64,000 nucleotides of DNA, taken from positions 99,184,850-99,248,849 of the forward strand of contig JBAIZL010000001.1 of NCBI GenBank assembly GCA_036971475.1, given 5' to 3'. Below are positions 29,501 through 41,853 of the stretch, piece after piece. The notes under the pieces were generated by a model. The model was not told the origin of the DNA and did no database searches. It saw only the letters and a list, made by a program, of their open reading frames with translations. The translations under genes were made by a program, and so were the position numbers. This DNA comes from Prosapia bicincta (lineage: Eukaryota; Arthropoda; Insecta; Hemiptera; Cercopidae). How positions within the stretch are numbered: position 1 is the stretch's first letter; each line of letters starts with the position of its first letter.

Positions 29501-32500
29501 TATTTGTAGATCAAGTAAGACTGTAGTGTTTATGTCATATCTCCGACATTTATGGTTAAAGATTGAGAAAGTTTACAAATAATATTTTTAGATCAAGTAA
29601 GACTGTAGTGTTATGTCATATCTCCCACAAATATGGAAAAATAATAATAAGGTTTTTAAATAATATTTTTAGATCAAGGAAGACTGTAGTGTTTACAGCC
29701 ATAACTCCCACATTTATGGTAAAATATTGAAAAAAATTATAAATAATATTTTTAGACCAAATAAGATTGTAGTGTTTATAGTTATATCTCCCACATAAAT
29801 GGAAAAATATTGAGAAAGTCTATAAATAATATTTTTAGATCAAGTAAGACTATAGTGTTTATAACCATATCTCCCACACTTATACTGAAATATTGAAAAA
29901 AAGTATGAATAATATTTTTAGATCAAGTAAGACTGTAGTGTGTATGGCAATATCGTCCATATAAATGGTAAAATATTGAGAAAGCTTATAAATAATATTT
30001 TTAGATCAAGTAAGGCTGTAGTGTTTATGTTATATCTCCCACATTTATGGTAAAATATTGAGAAAGTTTATACATAATATTTTTAGATCAAGGAAGACTG
30101 TAGTGTTTATGGCCATATCGTCCACATAAATGGTAAAATATTGAGAAAGTTTATAAATAATATTTTTAGATCAAGTAAGACTGTAGTGTTTATGTCATAT
30201 CTCCCACATTTACGGTAAAATATTGAGAAAGTTTATAAATAATATTTTTAGATCAAGTAAGACTAGTTTTTATGGCCATATCGTCCACATAAATGGTAAA
30301 ATATTGAGAAAGTTTACAAATAATATTTTTAGATCAAGTAAGACTGTAGCGTTTATGTCAAACCTCCCACAAATATGGAAAAATATTAATAAGGTTTTTA
30401 AATAATATTTTTAGATCAAGTAAGACTGTAGTGTTTATAGCCATATCTCCCACATTTATGCTAAAATATTGAAAAAATTATAAATAATATTTTTAGACCA
30501 AATAAGATTGCAGTGTTTATAGCCATATCTCCCACATTTATGGTAAAATATTGAGAAAGTCTATAAATAATATATTTAGATCAAGTAAGACTGTAGTGTT
30601 TATGGAAATATCGTCCACATAAATGGTAAAATATTGAGAAAGTTTATAAATAATATTTTTAGATCACGTAAGACTGAAGTGTTTATGTCATATCTCCCAC
30701 ATTTATGGTTAAAGATTGAGAAAGTTTACAAATAATATTTTTAGATCAAATAAAACTGTAGTGTTTATGTCATATCTCCCACAAATATGGAAAAATATTA
30801 ATAAGGTTTTTAAATAATTTTTTAGATCAAGTAAGACTGTAGTGTTTATAGCTATATCTCCCACATTTATAGTAAAATATTGAGAAAGTTCATAAATAAT
30901 ATTTTTAGATCATGTAAGACTGTAGTATTTATGGCCATATCGTCTACATAAATGGTAAAATATTGATAACGTTTAAAAATAAAATTTTTAGATCAAGCAA
31001 GACTGTAGTGTTTATGTCATATCTCCAACATTTATGGTTAAAGATTGAGAAAGTTATAAATAATATTTTTAGATCAAGTAAGACTGTAGTGTTTATGTCA
31101 TATCTCCCACATTTACGGTAAAATATTGAGAAAGTCTATAAATAATATTTTTTGATCAAGTAAGACTGTAGTGTTTATGGCCATATCTTCCACATAAATG
31201 GTAAAATATTGAGAAAGTTTATAAATAATATTTTTAGATCAAGTAAGACTGTAGTGTTTATGTCATATCTCCCACATTTACGGTAAAATATTGAGAAAGT
31301 TTATAAATAATATTTTTAGATCAAGTAAGACTAGTGTGTATGTCATATCTCCCACATTTACGGTAAAATATTGAGAAAGTTTATAAATAATATTTTTAGA
31401 TCAAGTAAGACTGTAGTGTTTATGTCATATCTCCCTTATTTACGGTAAAATATTGAGAAAGTTTATAAATAATATTTTTAGATCAAGTAAGACTGTAGTG
31501 TTTATGTCATATCTTCCACATTTACGGTAAAATATTGAGAAAGTTTATAAATAATATTTTTAGATCAAGTAAGACTGTAGTGTTTATGTCATATCTCCCA
31601 CATTTACGGTAAAATATTGAGAAAGTTTAAAAATAATATTTTTAGATCAAGTAAGATTGTAGTGTTTATGGCCATATCTTCCACATAAATGGTAAAATAT
31701 TGAGAAAGTTTATAAATAATATTTTTAGCTCAAGTAAAACTGTAGTGTTTATGTCATATCGTCTACATAAATGGTAAAATATTGATAAAGTTTATAAATA
31801 ATATTTGTAGATCAAGTAAGACTGTAGTGTTTATGTCATATCTCCCACATTTATGGTTAAAGATTGAGAAAGTTTACAAATAATATTTTTAGATCAAGTA
31901 AGACTGTAGTGTTATGTCATATCTCCCACAAATATGGAAAAATAATAATAAGGTTTTTAAATAATATTTTTAGATCAAGTAAGACTGTAGTGTTTACAGC
32001 CATAACTCCCACATTTATGGTAAAATATTGAAAAAAATTATAAATAATATTTTTAGACCAAATTAGATTATAGTGTTTATAGCCATATCTCCCATATAAA
32101 TGGTAAAATATTGAGAAAGTCTATAAATAATATTTTTAGATCAAGTAAGACTATAGTGTTTATAGCCATATCTCCCACACTTATGCTGAAATATTGAAAA
32201 AAAGTATGAATAATATTTTTAGATCAAGTAAGACTGTAGTGTGTATGGCCATATCGTCCATATAAATGGTAAAATATTGAGAAAGCTTATAAATAATATT
32301 TTTAGATCAAGTAAGGCTGTAGTGTTTATGTTATATCTCCCACATTTATGGTAAAATATTGAGAAAGTTTATACATAATATTTTTAGATCAAGGAAGACT
32401 GTAGTGATTATGGCCATATCGTCCACATAAATGGTAAAATATTGAGAAAGTTTATAAATAATATTTTTAGATCAAGTAAGACTGTAGTGTTTATGTCATA

Positions 32501-33467
32501 TCTCCCACATTTACGGTAAAATATTGAGAAAGTTTATAAATAATATTTTTAGATCAAGTAAGACTAGTTTTTATGGCCATATCGTCCACATAAATGGTAA
32601 AATATTGAGAAAGTTTACAAATAATATTTTTAGATCAAGTAAGACTGTAGTGTTTATGTCAAATCTCCCACAAATATGGAAAAATATTAATAAGGTTTTT
32701 AAATAATATTTTTAGATCAAGTAAGACTGTAGTGTTTATAGCCATATCTCCCACATTTATGCTAAAATATTGAAAAAATTATAAATAATATTTTTAGACC
32801 AAATAAGATTGCAGTGTTTATAGCCATATCTCCCACATTTATTGTAAAATATTGAGAAAGTCTATAAATAATATATTTAGATCAAGTAAGACTGTAGTGT
32901 TTATGGAAATATCGTCCACATAAATGGTAAAATATTGAGAAAGTTTATAAATAATATTTTTAGATCACGTAAGACTGAAGTGTTTATGTCATATCTCCCA
33001 CATTTATGGTTAAAGATTGAGAAAGTTTACAAATAATATTTGTAGATCAAGTAAGACTGTCGTGTTTATGTCATATCTCCCACATTTATGGTTAAAGATT
33101 GAGAAAGTTTACAAATAATATTTTTAGATCAAGTAAGACTGTAGTGTTTATGTCAAATCTCCCACAAATATGGAAAAATATTAATAAGGTTTTTAAATAA
33201 TATTTTTAGATCAAATAAGACTGTAGTGTTTATAGCCATATCTCCCACATTTATGGTAAAATATTGAAAAAAATTATAAATAATATTTTTAGACAAAATA
33301 AGATTGTAGTGTTTATAGCCATATCTCCCACATAAATGGTAAAATATTGAGAAAGTCTATAAATAATATTTTTAGATCAAGTAAGACTATAGTGTTTATA
33401 GCCATATCTCCCACACTTATGCTAAAATATTGAAAAAAATTATAAATAATATTTTTAGATCAAGTAA

Positions 33468-35155
33468 GACTGTAGTGTTTATGTCATATCTCCCACATTT
33501 ACGGTAAAATATTGAGAAAGTTTATAAGTAATATTTTTAGATCAAGTAAGACTAGTTTTTATGGCCATATCGTCCACATAAATGGTAAAATATTGAGAAA
33601 GTTTACAAAAAATATTTTTAGATCAAGTAAGACTGTAGTGTTTATGTCAAATCTCCCACAAATATGGAAAAATATTAATAAGGTTTTTAAATAATTTTTT
33701 AGATCAAGTAAGACTGTAGTGTTTATAGCCATATCTCCCACATTTATAGTAGAATATTGAAAAAAATTATAAATAATATTTTTAGTCCAAATAAGATTGT
33801 AGTGTTTATAGCCATATCTCCCACATTTATGGTAAAATATTGAGAAAGTTCAGAAATAATATTTTTAGATCATGTAAGACTGTAGTATTTATGGCCATAT
33901 CGTCTACATAAATGGTAAAATATTGATAACGTTTAAAAATAAAATTTTTAGATCAAGTAAGACTGTAGTGTTTATGTCATATCTCCCACATTTATGGTTA
34001 AAGATTAAGAAAGTTTACAAATAATATTTTTAGATCAAATAAGACTGTAGTGTTTATGTCATATCTCCCACATTTACGGTAAAATATTGAGAAAGTTTAT
34101 AAGTAATATTTTTAGATCAAGTAAGACTAGTTTTTATGGCCATATCGTCCACATAAATGGTAAAATATTGAGAAAGTTTACAAAAAATATTTTTAGATCA
34201 AGTAAGACTGTAGTGTTTATGTCAAATCTCCCACAAATATGGAAAAATATTAATAAGGTTTTTAAATAATTTTTTAGATCAAGTAAGACTGTAGTGTTTA
34301 TAGCCATATCTCCCACATTTATAGTAGAATATTGAAAAAAATTATAAATAATATTTTTAGTCCAAATAAGATTGTAGTGTTTATAGCCATATCTCCCACA
34401 TTTATGGTAAAATATTGAGAAAGTTCAGAAATAATATTTTTAGATCATGTAAGACTGTAGTATTTATGGCCATATCGTCTACATAAATGGTAAAATATTG
34501 ATAACGTTTAAAAATAAAATTTTTAGATCAAGTAAGACTGTAGTGTTTATGTCATATCTCCCACATTTATGGTTAAAGATTAAGAAAGTTTACAAATAAT
34601 ATTTTTAGATCAAATAAGACTGTAGTGTTTATGTCATATCTCCCACATTTACGGTAAAATATTGAGAAAGTTTATAAGTAATATTTTTAGATCAAGTAAG
34701 ACTAGTTTTTATGGCCATATCGTCCACATAAATGGTAAAATATTGAGAAAGTTTACAAAAAATATTTTTAGATCAAGTAAGACTGTAGTGTTTATGTCAA
34801 ATCTCCCACAAATATGGAAAAATATTAATAAGGTTTTTAAATAATTTTTTAGATCAAGTAAGACTGTAGTGTTTATAGCCATATCTCCCACATTTATAGT
34901 AAAATATTGAAAAAAATTATAAATAATATTTTTAGTCCAAATAAGATTGTAGTGTTTATAGCCATATCTCCCACATTTATGGTAAAATATTGAGAAAGTT
35001 CAGAAATAATATTTTTAGATCATGTAAGACTGTAGTATTTATGGCCATATCGTCTACATAAATGGTAAAATATTGATAACGTTTAAAAATAAAATTTTTA
35101 GATCAAGTAAGACTGTAGTGTTTATGTCATATCTCCCACATTTATGGTTAAAGAT
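33468..35155. repeat. 575-bp higher-order unit (7-mer), three tandem copies
   Basis: A seven-monomer block repeats three times at an exact 575-bp offset, with marker positions 33,512, 34,087 and 34,662. Private variants include AGTAATATTTTTAG, ACAAAAAATATTT and TTTAGTCCAAATAAG. Differences are few: the third copy reads AGTAAAATATT where the first two read AGTAGAATATT. This is the shortest higher-order unit in the array and lies near its edge. Confidence 0.88.
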
Positions 35156-36080
35156 TGAGAAAGTTTACAAATAATATTTTTAGATCAAGTAAGACTGTAG
35201 TGTTTATGTCATATCTCCCACATTTATGGTTAAAGATTGAGAAAGTTTACAAATAATATTTTTAGATCAAGTAAGACTGTAGTGTTTATGTCAAATCTCC
35301 CACAAATATGGAAAAATATTATTAAGGTTTTTAAATAATATTTTTAGATCAAATAAGACTGTAGTGTTTATAGCCATATCTCCCACATTTATGGTAAAAT
35401 ATTGAAAAAAATTATAAATAATATTTTTAGACAAAATAAGATTGTAGTGTTTATAGCCATATCTCCCACATAAATGGTAAAATATTGAGAAAGTCTATAA
35501 ATAATATTTTTAGATCAAGTAAGACTATAGTGTTTATAGCCATATCTCCCACACGTATGCTAAAATATTGAAAAAAATTATAAATAATATTTTTAGATCA
35601 AGTAAGACTGTAGTGTGTATGGCCATGTCGTCCACATAAATGGTAAAATATTGAGAAAGTTTATAAATAATATTTTTAGATCAAGTAAGACTGTAGTGTT
35701 TATAGCCATATCTCCCACATTTATGGTAAAATATTGAGAAAGTCTATAAATAATATATTTAGATCAAGTAAGACTGTAGTGTTTATGGCCATATCTCCCA
35801 CATTTATGGTAAAATATTGAGAAAGTTTATAAATAATATTTTTAGATCAAGTAAGACTGTAGTATTTATGGCCATATCGTCTACATAAATGGTAAAATAT
35901 TGATAAAGTTTATAAATAATATTTTTAGATCAAGTAAGACTGTAGTGTTTATGTCATATCTAACACATTTATGGTTAAAGATTGAGAAAGTTTACAAATA
36001 ATATTTTTAGATCAAATAAGACTGTAGTGTTTATGTCATATCTCCCACAAATATGGAAAAATATTAATAAGGTTTATAAT

Positions 36081-37960
36081 TACTTTTATAATTATTTTTA
36101 GATCAAGTAGGAAAGTAGGGTTTATAGCCATATCTCCCACTATACGTGGCAAAATATTGAGAAAATTTATAATTTGTATTTTTGGATCTATTACAAATGT
36201 AGTTTTTTATATTCATTTCTTCCACTTATATAAAAAAATATTAACAAAGTTTATAAATAACTAAACAAAACTTATAAATAATTTAACATAATTTATAAAA
36301 TATAATTTTAGATCAAGTAAGAATGTCAATTGCAGTCATATCCCCTACATATAAGGCAAAATATTAAGAAAGTTTGTAATTATTTAACATAGTTTATAAA
36401 TAATTTAATAAAGTTTATAAAATTAATTTAACAAATTTTATAATTATTAAACAAAATTTATAAATTATATTTAGAGATAAAGTTAGAATGTAGTGTTTAA
36501 AGTGATTTCTCCTACATAAATGGAAAAATAATAATAAAATTTACAATTAATCTAACTAAGTTTAGAATTAATTTCACATAGTTTATAAATAATATTTTTA
36601 GATCAAGCAAAAATGTATTGTTTATAGTCATATCTCCCACATGTATGGAAAAATATTAACTAAGTTTACAATTAATTTTACTACGTTTATAATTAATTTC
36701 ACAAAGTTTATAATTATTATTTTTAGATCAAGTAGGAATGTAGAATTTATAGTCATAGCTCCCACATATAATTTACAATATTAATCGTGTTTATAAATAA
36801 TACATTTAGATTAAGTAAGAAATATTCTATTTATAGCCATATGTTTTACATATATGGTAAAGTAAAAAAAAAAAATTATAAATAATAATTTTAGATCAAG
36901 TAAAAATGTAGTGTTTATAACCATATCTTCCACATATTTGGGGAAATATTGAAAAAGTGTATAATTAATATTTTAAAATCAAGTAGGAATGTAGGGTTTA
37001 TAGTCATATCTCCCACTATACATGGCAAAATATTGAGAAAGTTTATAAATTGTATTTTTAGATCTATTACGAATGTAGTGTTTAAAATCATTTCTTACAC
37101 GTATATGAAAAAATATTAACAAAGTTTATAAATAACTGAATATTTTTAGATCTATTAAAAGTGTAGTGTTTATAGCCATATCTTTTTCATATTCGGCAAA
37201 AAGCAATAAAGTTTATAAATAATATTTTTAGATCAAGCAAGAATGTAGTGTTTATAGTCATATCTCCCACATGTATGGAAAAATATTAACAAAGTTTACA
37301 ATTAATTTTACTACGTTTATAATTAATTTCACAAAGTTTATAATTATTATTTTTAGATCAAGCAAGAATGTAGTGTTTATCGTTATATCTCCCACATATA
37401 CGGCAAAATATTAAGAATGTTTATAAATTATTTAACAAAGTTTATAAATACTTTAACAAAGTTTATATAAATAATGTTTTTAGATCAAGTAAGAATGTAG
37501 TGTTTATCGTTATATCTCCCACATATACGGCAAAATATTAAGAATGTTTATAAATTATTTAACAAAGTTTATAAATACTTTAACAAAGTTTATATAAATA
37601 ATATTTTTAGATCAAGCAAGAATGTAGTGTTTATCGTTATATCTCCCACATATACGGCAAAATATTAAGAATGTTTATAAATTATTTAACAAAGTTTATA
37701 AATACTTTAACAAAGTTTATATAAATAATGTTTTTAGATCAAGTAAGAATGTAATGTTATGGTCATATCCCCCACATAAATGGCAAAATAATCACAAAAC
37801 TTATAATTAATTTATTAAATTTTATATATAATTTAACAAAGTTTATACTAATAATTTTAAAGCAAGTAAGGAAGTAGTGTTTATAGTCATATATCCTACA
37901 TATATGTCAAAATATTAACAAAGTTTATAAGTAATATTTTTACATTAAGCAAGGTACGTA
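36081..37960. repeat. Degenerate edge of the 82-bp satellite
   Basis: The conserved core (TTTTTAGATCAAG, TAGTGTTTATAG, CATATCTCCCACAT, AAAATATT, AAAGTTTATAAAT) is still recognisable, but spacing is irregular and substitutions are frequent. Many units are lengthened by extra copies of a ~20-bp tail motif (ATTTAACAAAGTTTATAAA and variants). Blocks within the edge are themselves duplicated: about 36,600-36,740 resembles 37,230-37,370 at an offset near 630 bp. After about 37,960 the satellite is no longer detectable. Confidence 0.9.
37352..37732. repeat. 127-bp tandem repeat, three copies in the satellite edge
   Basis: The string CGTTATATCTCCCACATATA occurs at 37,381, 37,508 and 37,635, giving a 127-bp period. 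Each unit is one satellite monomer plus two additional ATTTAACAAAGTTTATAAAT-like tails. The copies differ at only a few positions (AAGCAAG versus AAGTAAG), so this is a local amplification within otherwise decayed sequence. Confidence 0.9.
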
Positions 37961-40900
37961 TTGTTTATAAATTTGTATTAGTAAAAGTGTGTTCCGAAAT
38001 ATATATCATAAATTTCGCACGAAGCAATATCATAAAAGGAAAGAGATATACTGAAGAAACTTAAAATTAATTAATAATTGCTTGCTAAGGTAATAGCTTA
38101 TTTGTAATAACATTTTAATACTCTAAATGCAAATTGAAAAATAATTTGAAATTTATTAAGTTTTTTGATAAAAAAAATGGTGTTTCTTTAGCAATGTATT
38201 TGCAAGTGTTATACAAATATCATGAGAGGAACCGCCACGGTTAAGATACCACGATTAACAAATGAGTGACACAACAATAACGAGTATCGTTTTTAATAGG
38301 GTATTTTCAAAATGTTCTATATTTGGCCTAACTTAATAACTAAGCTAACATTTTCTTATTATATAATTTCGTGTCATAGGGATTATTTTAGTTTCACCCC
38401 ACCATTTAGATAATAATTATTGGGGTTGTAGTAAACAAATAGATAGAATAGATCTACTTTAGTGCGAGTCCTTTCCCACACAAACATAATTCCCCTACAT
38501 TTTCAGTAAAAGAGAGGGACATGTTTTATCTACCTGTACTCCCACATTATTATAACTATAAGAGAGAGAAAATGTTGGTATGTGATAGGTAGGTTTCCGT
38601 CTATATAAGGACATCATTTTTCCTAATCTTATAGGTTGGGGGATGTTTTACTCTGTAAACATCTGAGGCTATAACCCTTGATATTCACTCTGACTTAGGA
38701 GATACAAAACACTCCTAATTACTATAAACAGTGATGAAAATACATATTTGCCACATTTGTGACAAATGACGATTTAATTTAAACCTAAACAACAAACCCA
38801 TAACTGTTATAAAACAATTTACTGTTGATTGTTTAACAGCGTAGCCTTTACAATATACCATTTCTTAGCAGTTGCCGGTCCTTTATACTCGCATCCACCC
38901 CTCCCGGAAGTACTCTTTTTATCAAGAGAAATCAATCTGAAGGGAAAATTTATCTTTCGTCCCTTATTGTACTTTTAATCAACCCATTCGGCTAAAGGGA
39001 GGTTATTAACAAATCAGATAAGGGTAGTTATTTAAAGCAGAAATGAAGAGACGGTAAAATAGGGGTCGGGAGTGGATGCAAGTGATAAACAGATTAGAAG
39101 CTAATTGTTGAATTCTATTCGATGGCCGTGGCGCGTATTCAGATGACACTTTATTGGTGTCTGGGGTCTGAATGTCCTGTTAAAATACATGCGGGTAAAT
39201 CACGGTGCAAACCTACTTCTCAATTTGAAATACAACTAAAATCTATTACTAACTAATCTACAACTAAAACTAATGTGCACAGATTACTCTGTAAGCAGAA
39301 AATTGTACTCTACCGGTGCTCTGGTCCGTTACTCTTCTAAAACTTAATCCTCCATTAAAAGTACCCATTCTAAAGGGAAACACTCGGTCTCTGTTTTTTC
39401 AAGGATAAACAAAGATTGTGAATATGTGTAATACCGAGGTAAGAACATAAAATGTCCTGGGAGAGGAAATGCGGAGGGATCAGGACATAAAGAATGCAGA
39501 GTCACGTTTCTGAAACAACACACTCTCTGTCGGGGTCATGAACAGGGTCTACCTTTATAAGCAAAGGAGTGAGAAGAGTAGATGAAATAATAGAGGAACT
39601 ACGGAAAGGACAAAATGATCTCCTATCACTGGAAATTGAGGGTAAATAAGAGCAGAACTCTTACCTGAAGATCCGCTCTCGACCCGGGTGAAGAAACGCG
39701 TTTACCTGCTACTCAGTTTCCCTATTTATGTCTACACGGAGTCAGACCCACCTGCTCACCTAGTGACCTCGCTAGAGAGCCCTTGTCCTAGGGAAAGAGA
39801 TCTTGAGACCGAGGGCTGCGGTTTGTTTTCTTCTAGATCAAGAATTCTCTCTACACTTTCCCAACTCGATTTCTAATCTAAAAATTAGGCATAGAAACTT
39901 AACTATGACCTTAAAAATAAATACGGTTTCACGAATGAAAAACGAGGGATTAATGCGCCTGCACAGTCAAGCTTTGATTATTCCTATCTTAATATTAGCT
40001 TTTAACGTATTTTTAATTCGACAAAAGCATCAATAAAAAGTTGCGTTACGTACAGTTAGGTACAGAGTGTTTATTTTAACGCAAAGATTTCTTGGGTTTC
40101 CATAATATTGAAAAGAATTCCTTCGTGAAATAAATATGGAATGGAATTACTTAAATGGAATGTTTCAACGTTTCTCTTTATACTGATAATATTTTTAAAA
40201 TGGTAAATACTTTCAGTTGGACTCTACATTTTTTGAAGTTGCGATTATTTATAAATTGGTATAAATTGTGTCTCAATAGAGAGTACACAAACAACACGAA
40301 AATATATAAACATAATAAAAAATTAAACAAAATTACTGCTTTGACTTGATTGATGGTCTTGATGCCTTGTGATGTATCGCGAAAAACATTAGAAAGCATT
40401 TCTAAAAAAAAACAAAAATGCGAACGAGGTAGGGTAAGTTCAACGCAGGGTTATTCTGCTTTGGTCTAGACTCTACAGGGACATAGGTCACGTGTACAGG
40501 GACTGAATCTGCGTAGCAGTACGGTGTGAAGTTTGGCAGGATCAATCCTCTACACCAACTGCAGCGACATGGTTAGGAATTGTTATAATCAGGAAACTCT
40601 TATCTTTGCCTGAAAGATCCTTGCAGAACGTTATTCAGTAGAGTTATAAGATTCTCTGATAATGTCAGGGGAGAATGGCAAAGTTAGGGGAGAATAAGGT
40701 AGTTCTGTTAATATAAAATTAAATCTAGATACAATAATATTAACCTGTACTACTAGATAATAAATTGAACGATAATCTAATATAGAAAACAAATTCTTGG
40801 TAAAGAAAAAGCTTTAGAAAATTCACAATTTGAGAAAATTTCTACACTATTTTTGTGGTAAGCAGTAGGACATTAAATTAGGTTAAGCATGAAACCTATA

Positions 40901-41648
40901 GTTATTGAATGATTTTTACCTTCTTTTAATTTAATTTTTAGAACCAATTTTTGCTACTTTTCAGTTTAATTTAAAATCGCTGTTGTGGAGAGATGTGTTT
41001 TTATTTAGGTAATTGAACAGTAATTATATCATATAAAATAGAACACGACAAAGATGAAAAATATTTTTTTCATACTTATCCTTAAAAATTTGTATTTTTC
41101 AAAATACAATATTCAATACAATAATTAATTTTATTTTAAAATATAGACTACGCTATTATCATAGCCTTAATAATCATGAATATCCTCTATTCCAGTAAAA
41201 ACAACTGCATAGTTAGGAGTAATTTTTCTTTTATAAAAATTACACCCGAAAATGATTCTAGTTTACTGAGAATCATAGTTTTACTGACACCATTCTCTTT
41301 CGATTTGTCTATAGAAAATCTTAGAAAGTAAGGCCCCAGCTAAGTCAATGGTAGTGTTTGTATGATACTAAAGTTCTGAGCTTCACTCGTGAGCACAGGT
41401 TTAACTAAATAGTAAATAACATTATTGGTAATTCATGTTCTTGTTCTTTATAATTTATGTAACTTCTTTCAATAACAAGATCACTGTCATCAGTTAGTAA
41501 CTATAATAGAACATCGGAACTATATCAAGGTTAGATTAGTTGTTGCTTTTAGTTACTCTCACTGATGATAATTGCGACCTTTTGACAAATAAATATTAAA
41601 GATATTAATTATTTAATCATATTGCTTTTCTTGTTTTAATCAGTCAAT
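37961..41648. other. Unique AT-rich intergenic DNA
   Basis: No gene, RNA or known element was recognised here apart from the inverted repeat at 38,881-39,090. Open frames at 39,688-40,036 and 40,155-40,399 are short, occur on both strands and show no domain or coding signature. A small hairpin with 7-bp arms (GATGTTT/AAACATC) lies near 38,651. A segment around 39,650-39,850 is somewhat GC-richer but has no recognisable content. Confidence 0.6.
38881..39090. repeat. Imperfect inverted repeat, possible MITE remnant
   Basis: Near 38,881 the sequence reads TATACTCGCATCCACCCC, and near 39,066-39,090 its inverted counterpart reads GGGAGTGGATGCAAGTGATA. The arms are about 20 bp with several mismatches, about 210 bp apart end to end. 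No clear target duplication was seen. It could be a decayed non-autonomous DNA transposon or a chance pairing. Confidence 0.35.
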
Positions 41649-41853
41649 TTAACACTTTTCTCAATTTACTTAGCAAAAAGCCACTACTTACCGATTCAGC
41701 ACCACATTTTGCACCTTGTAGATGCATTAAATAAGGCTCTTGACCTTGACCCGTAACATTGAACAATGCACTGACCAAGTGCGAAATACGTCTGCTGATA
41801 AATATCAGTAAGTAGTGGTTTTTTTGCCAATTTAATTGATAAATAAGTGTTAC
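41649..41853. mobile_element. MITE-like element with ~45-bp terminal inverted repeats
   Basis: The left end (41,649-41,695) contains TAACACTT, TCAATT, GCAAAAA and CCACTACTTAC (41,681-41,691). The right end repeats these in inverted order, with GTAAGTAGTGG at 41,808-41,818 followed by the complements of the other blocks. The arms match over about 45 bp with a few mismatches and enclose about 110 bp of non-coding DNA. Size, long inverted ends and lack of coding capacity fit a miniature inverted-repeat transposable element. The superfamily is not assigned because no convincing target duplication was found. Confidence 0.65.

Larger units (their letters stand above)
1..36080. repeat. 82-bp AT-rich satellite array with higher-order repeats
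   Basis: Head-to-tail monomers of 81-83 bp fill this stretch without interruption and run off the left end. Each carries a conserved core TTTTTAGATCAAGTAAGAC, then a variable block around CATATCTCCCACAT, then TAAAATATTGAGAAAGTTTATAAATAATA. A typical monomer is about 26% GC by hand count. Several monomer classes recur in fixed order: GTCATATCTCCC, GGCCATATCGTCC, a class with GGAAAAATAATAATAAGG, a class with GATAACGTTTAAAAAT, and an 81-bp class with GACTAGTTTTTATGG. The class order repeats at spacings that are whole multiples of ~82.2 bp, which is higher-order repeat structure. No gene or transposon interrupts it. The 60-65 codon frames inside are monomer artefacts. Long arrays of this kind are typical of pericentromeric or other heterochromatin; that location is inference. 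Copy number could be collapsed or expanded by assembly. Confidence 0.97.

Noticed and set aside
795..34891. Recurrent 60-65 codon frames (KFINNIFRSSKT-type peptides) in the 82-bp satellite, and mirrored minus-strand frames
   Set aside because: They occur wherever an 81-bp monomer variant keeps the phase across adjacent monomers. They copy the repeat exactly and have no other coding evidence.
1..36080. CRISPR-like array, because of regularly spaced conserved blocks
   Set aside because: The blocks between conserved cores are themselves homologous, the whole unit repeats, and the context is eukaryotic. It is a satellite.
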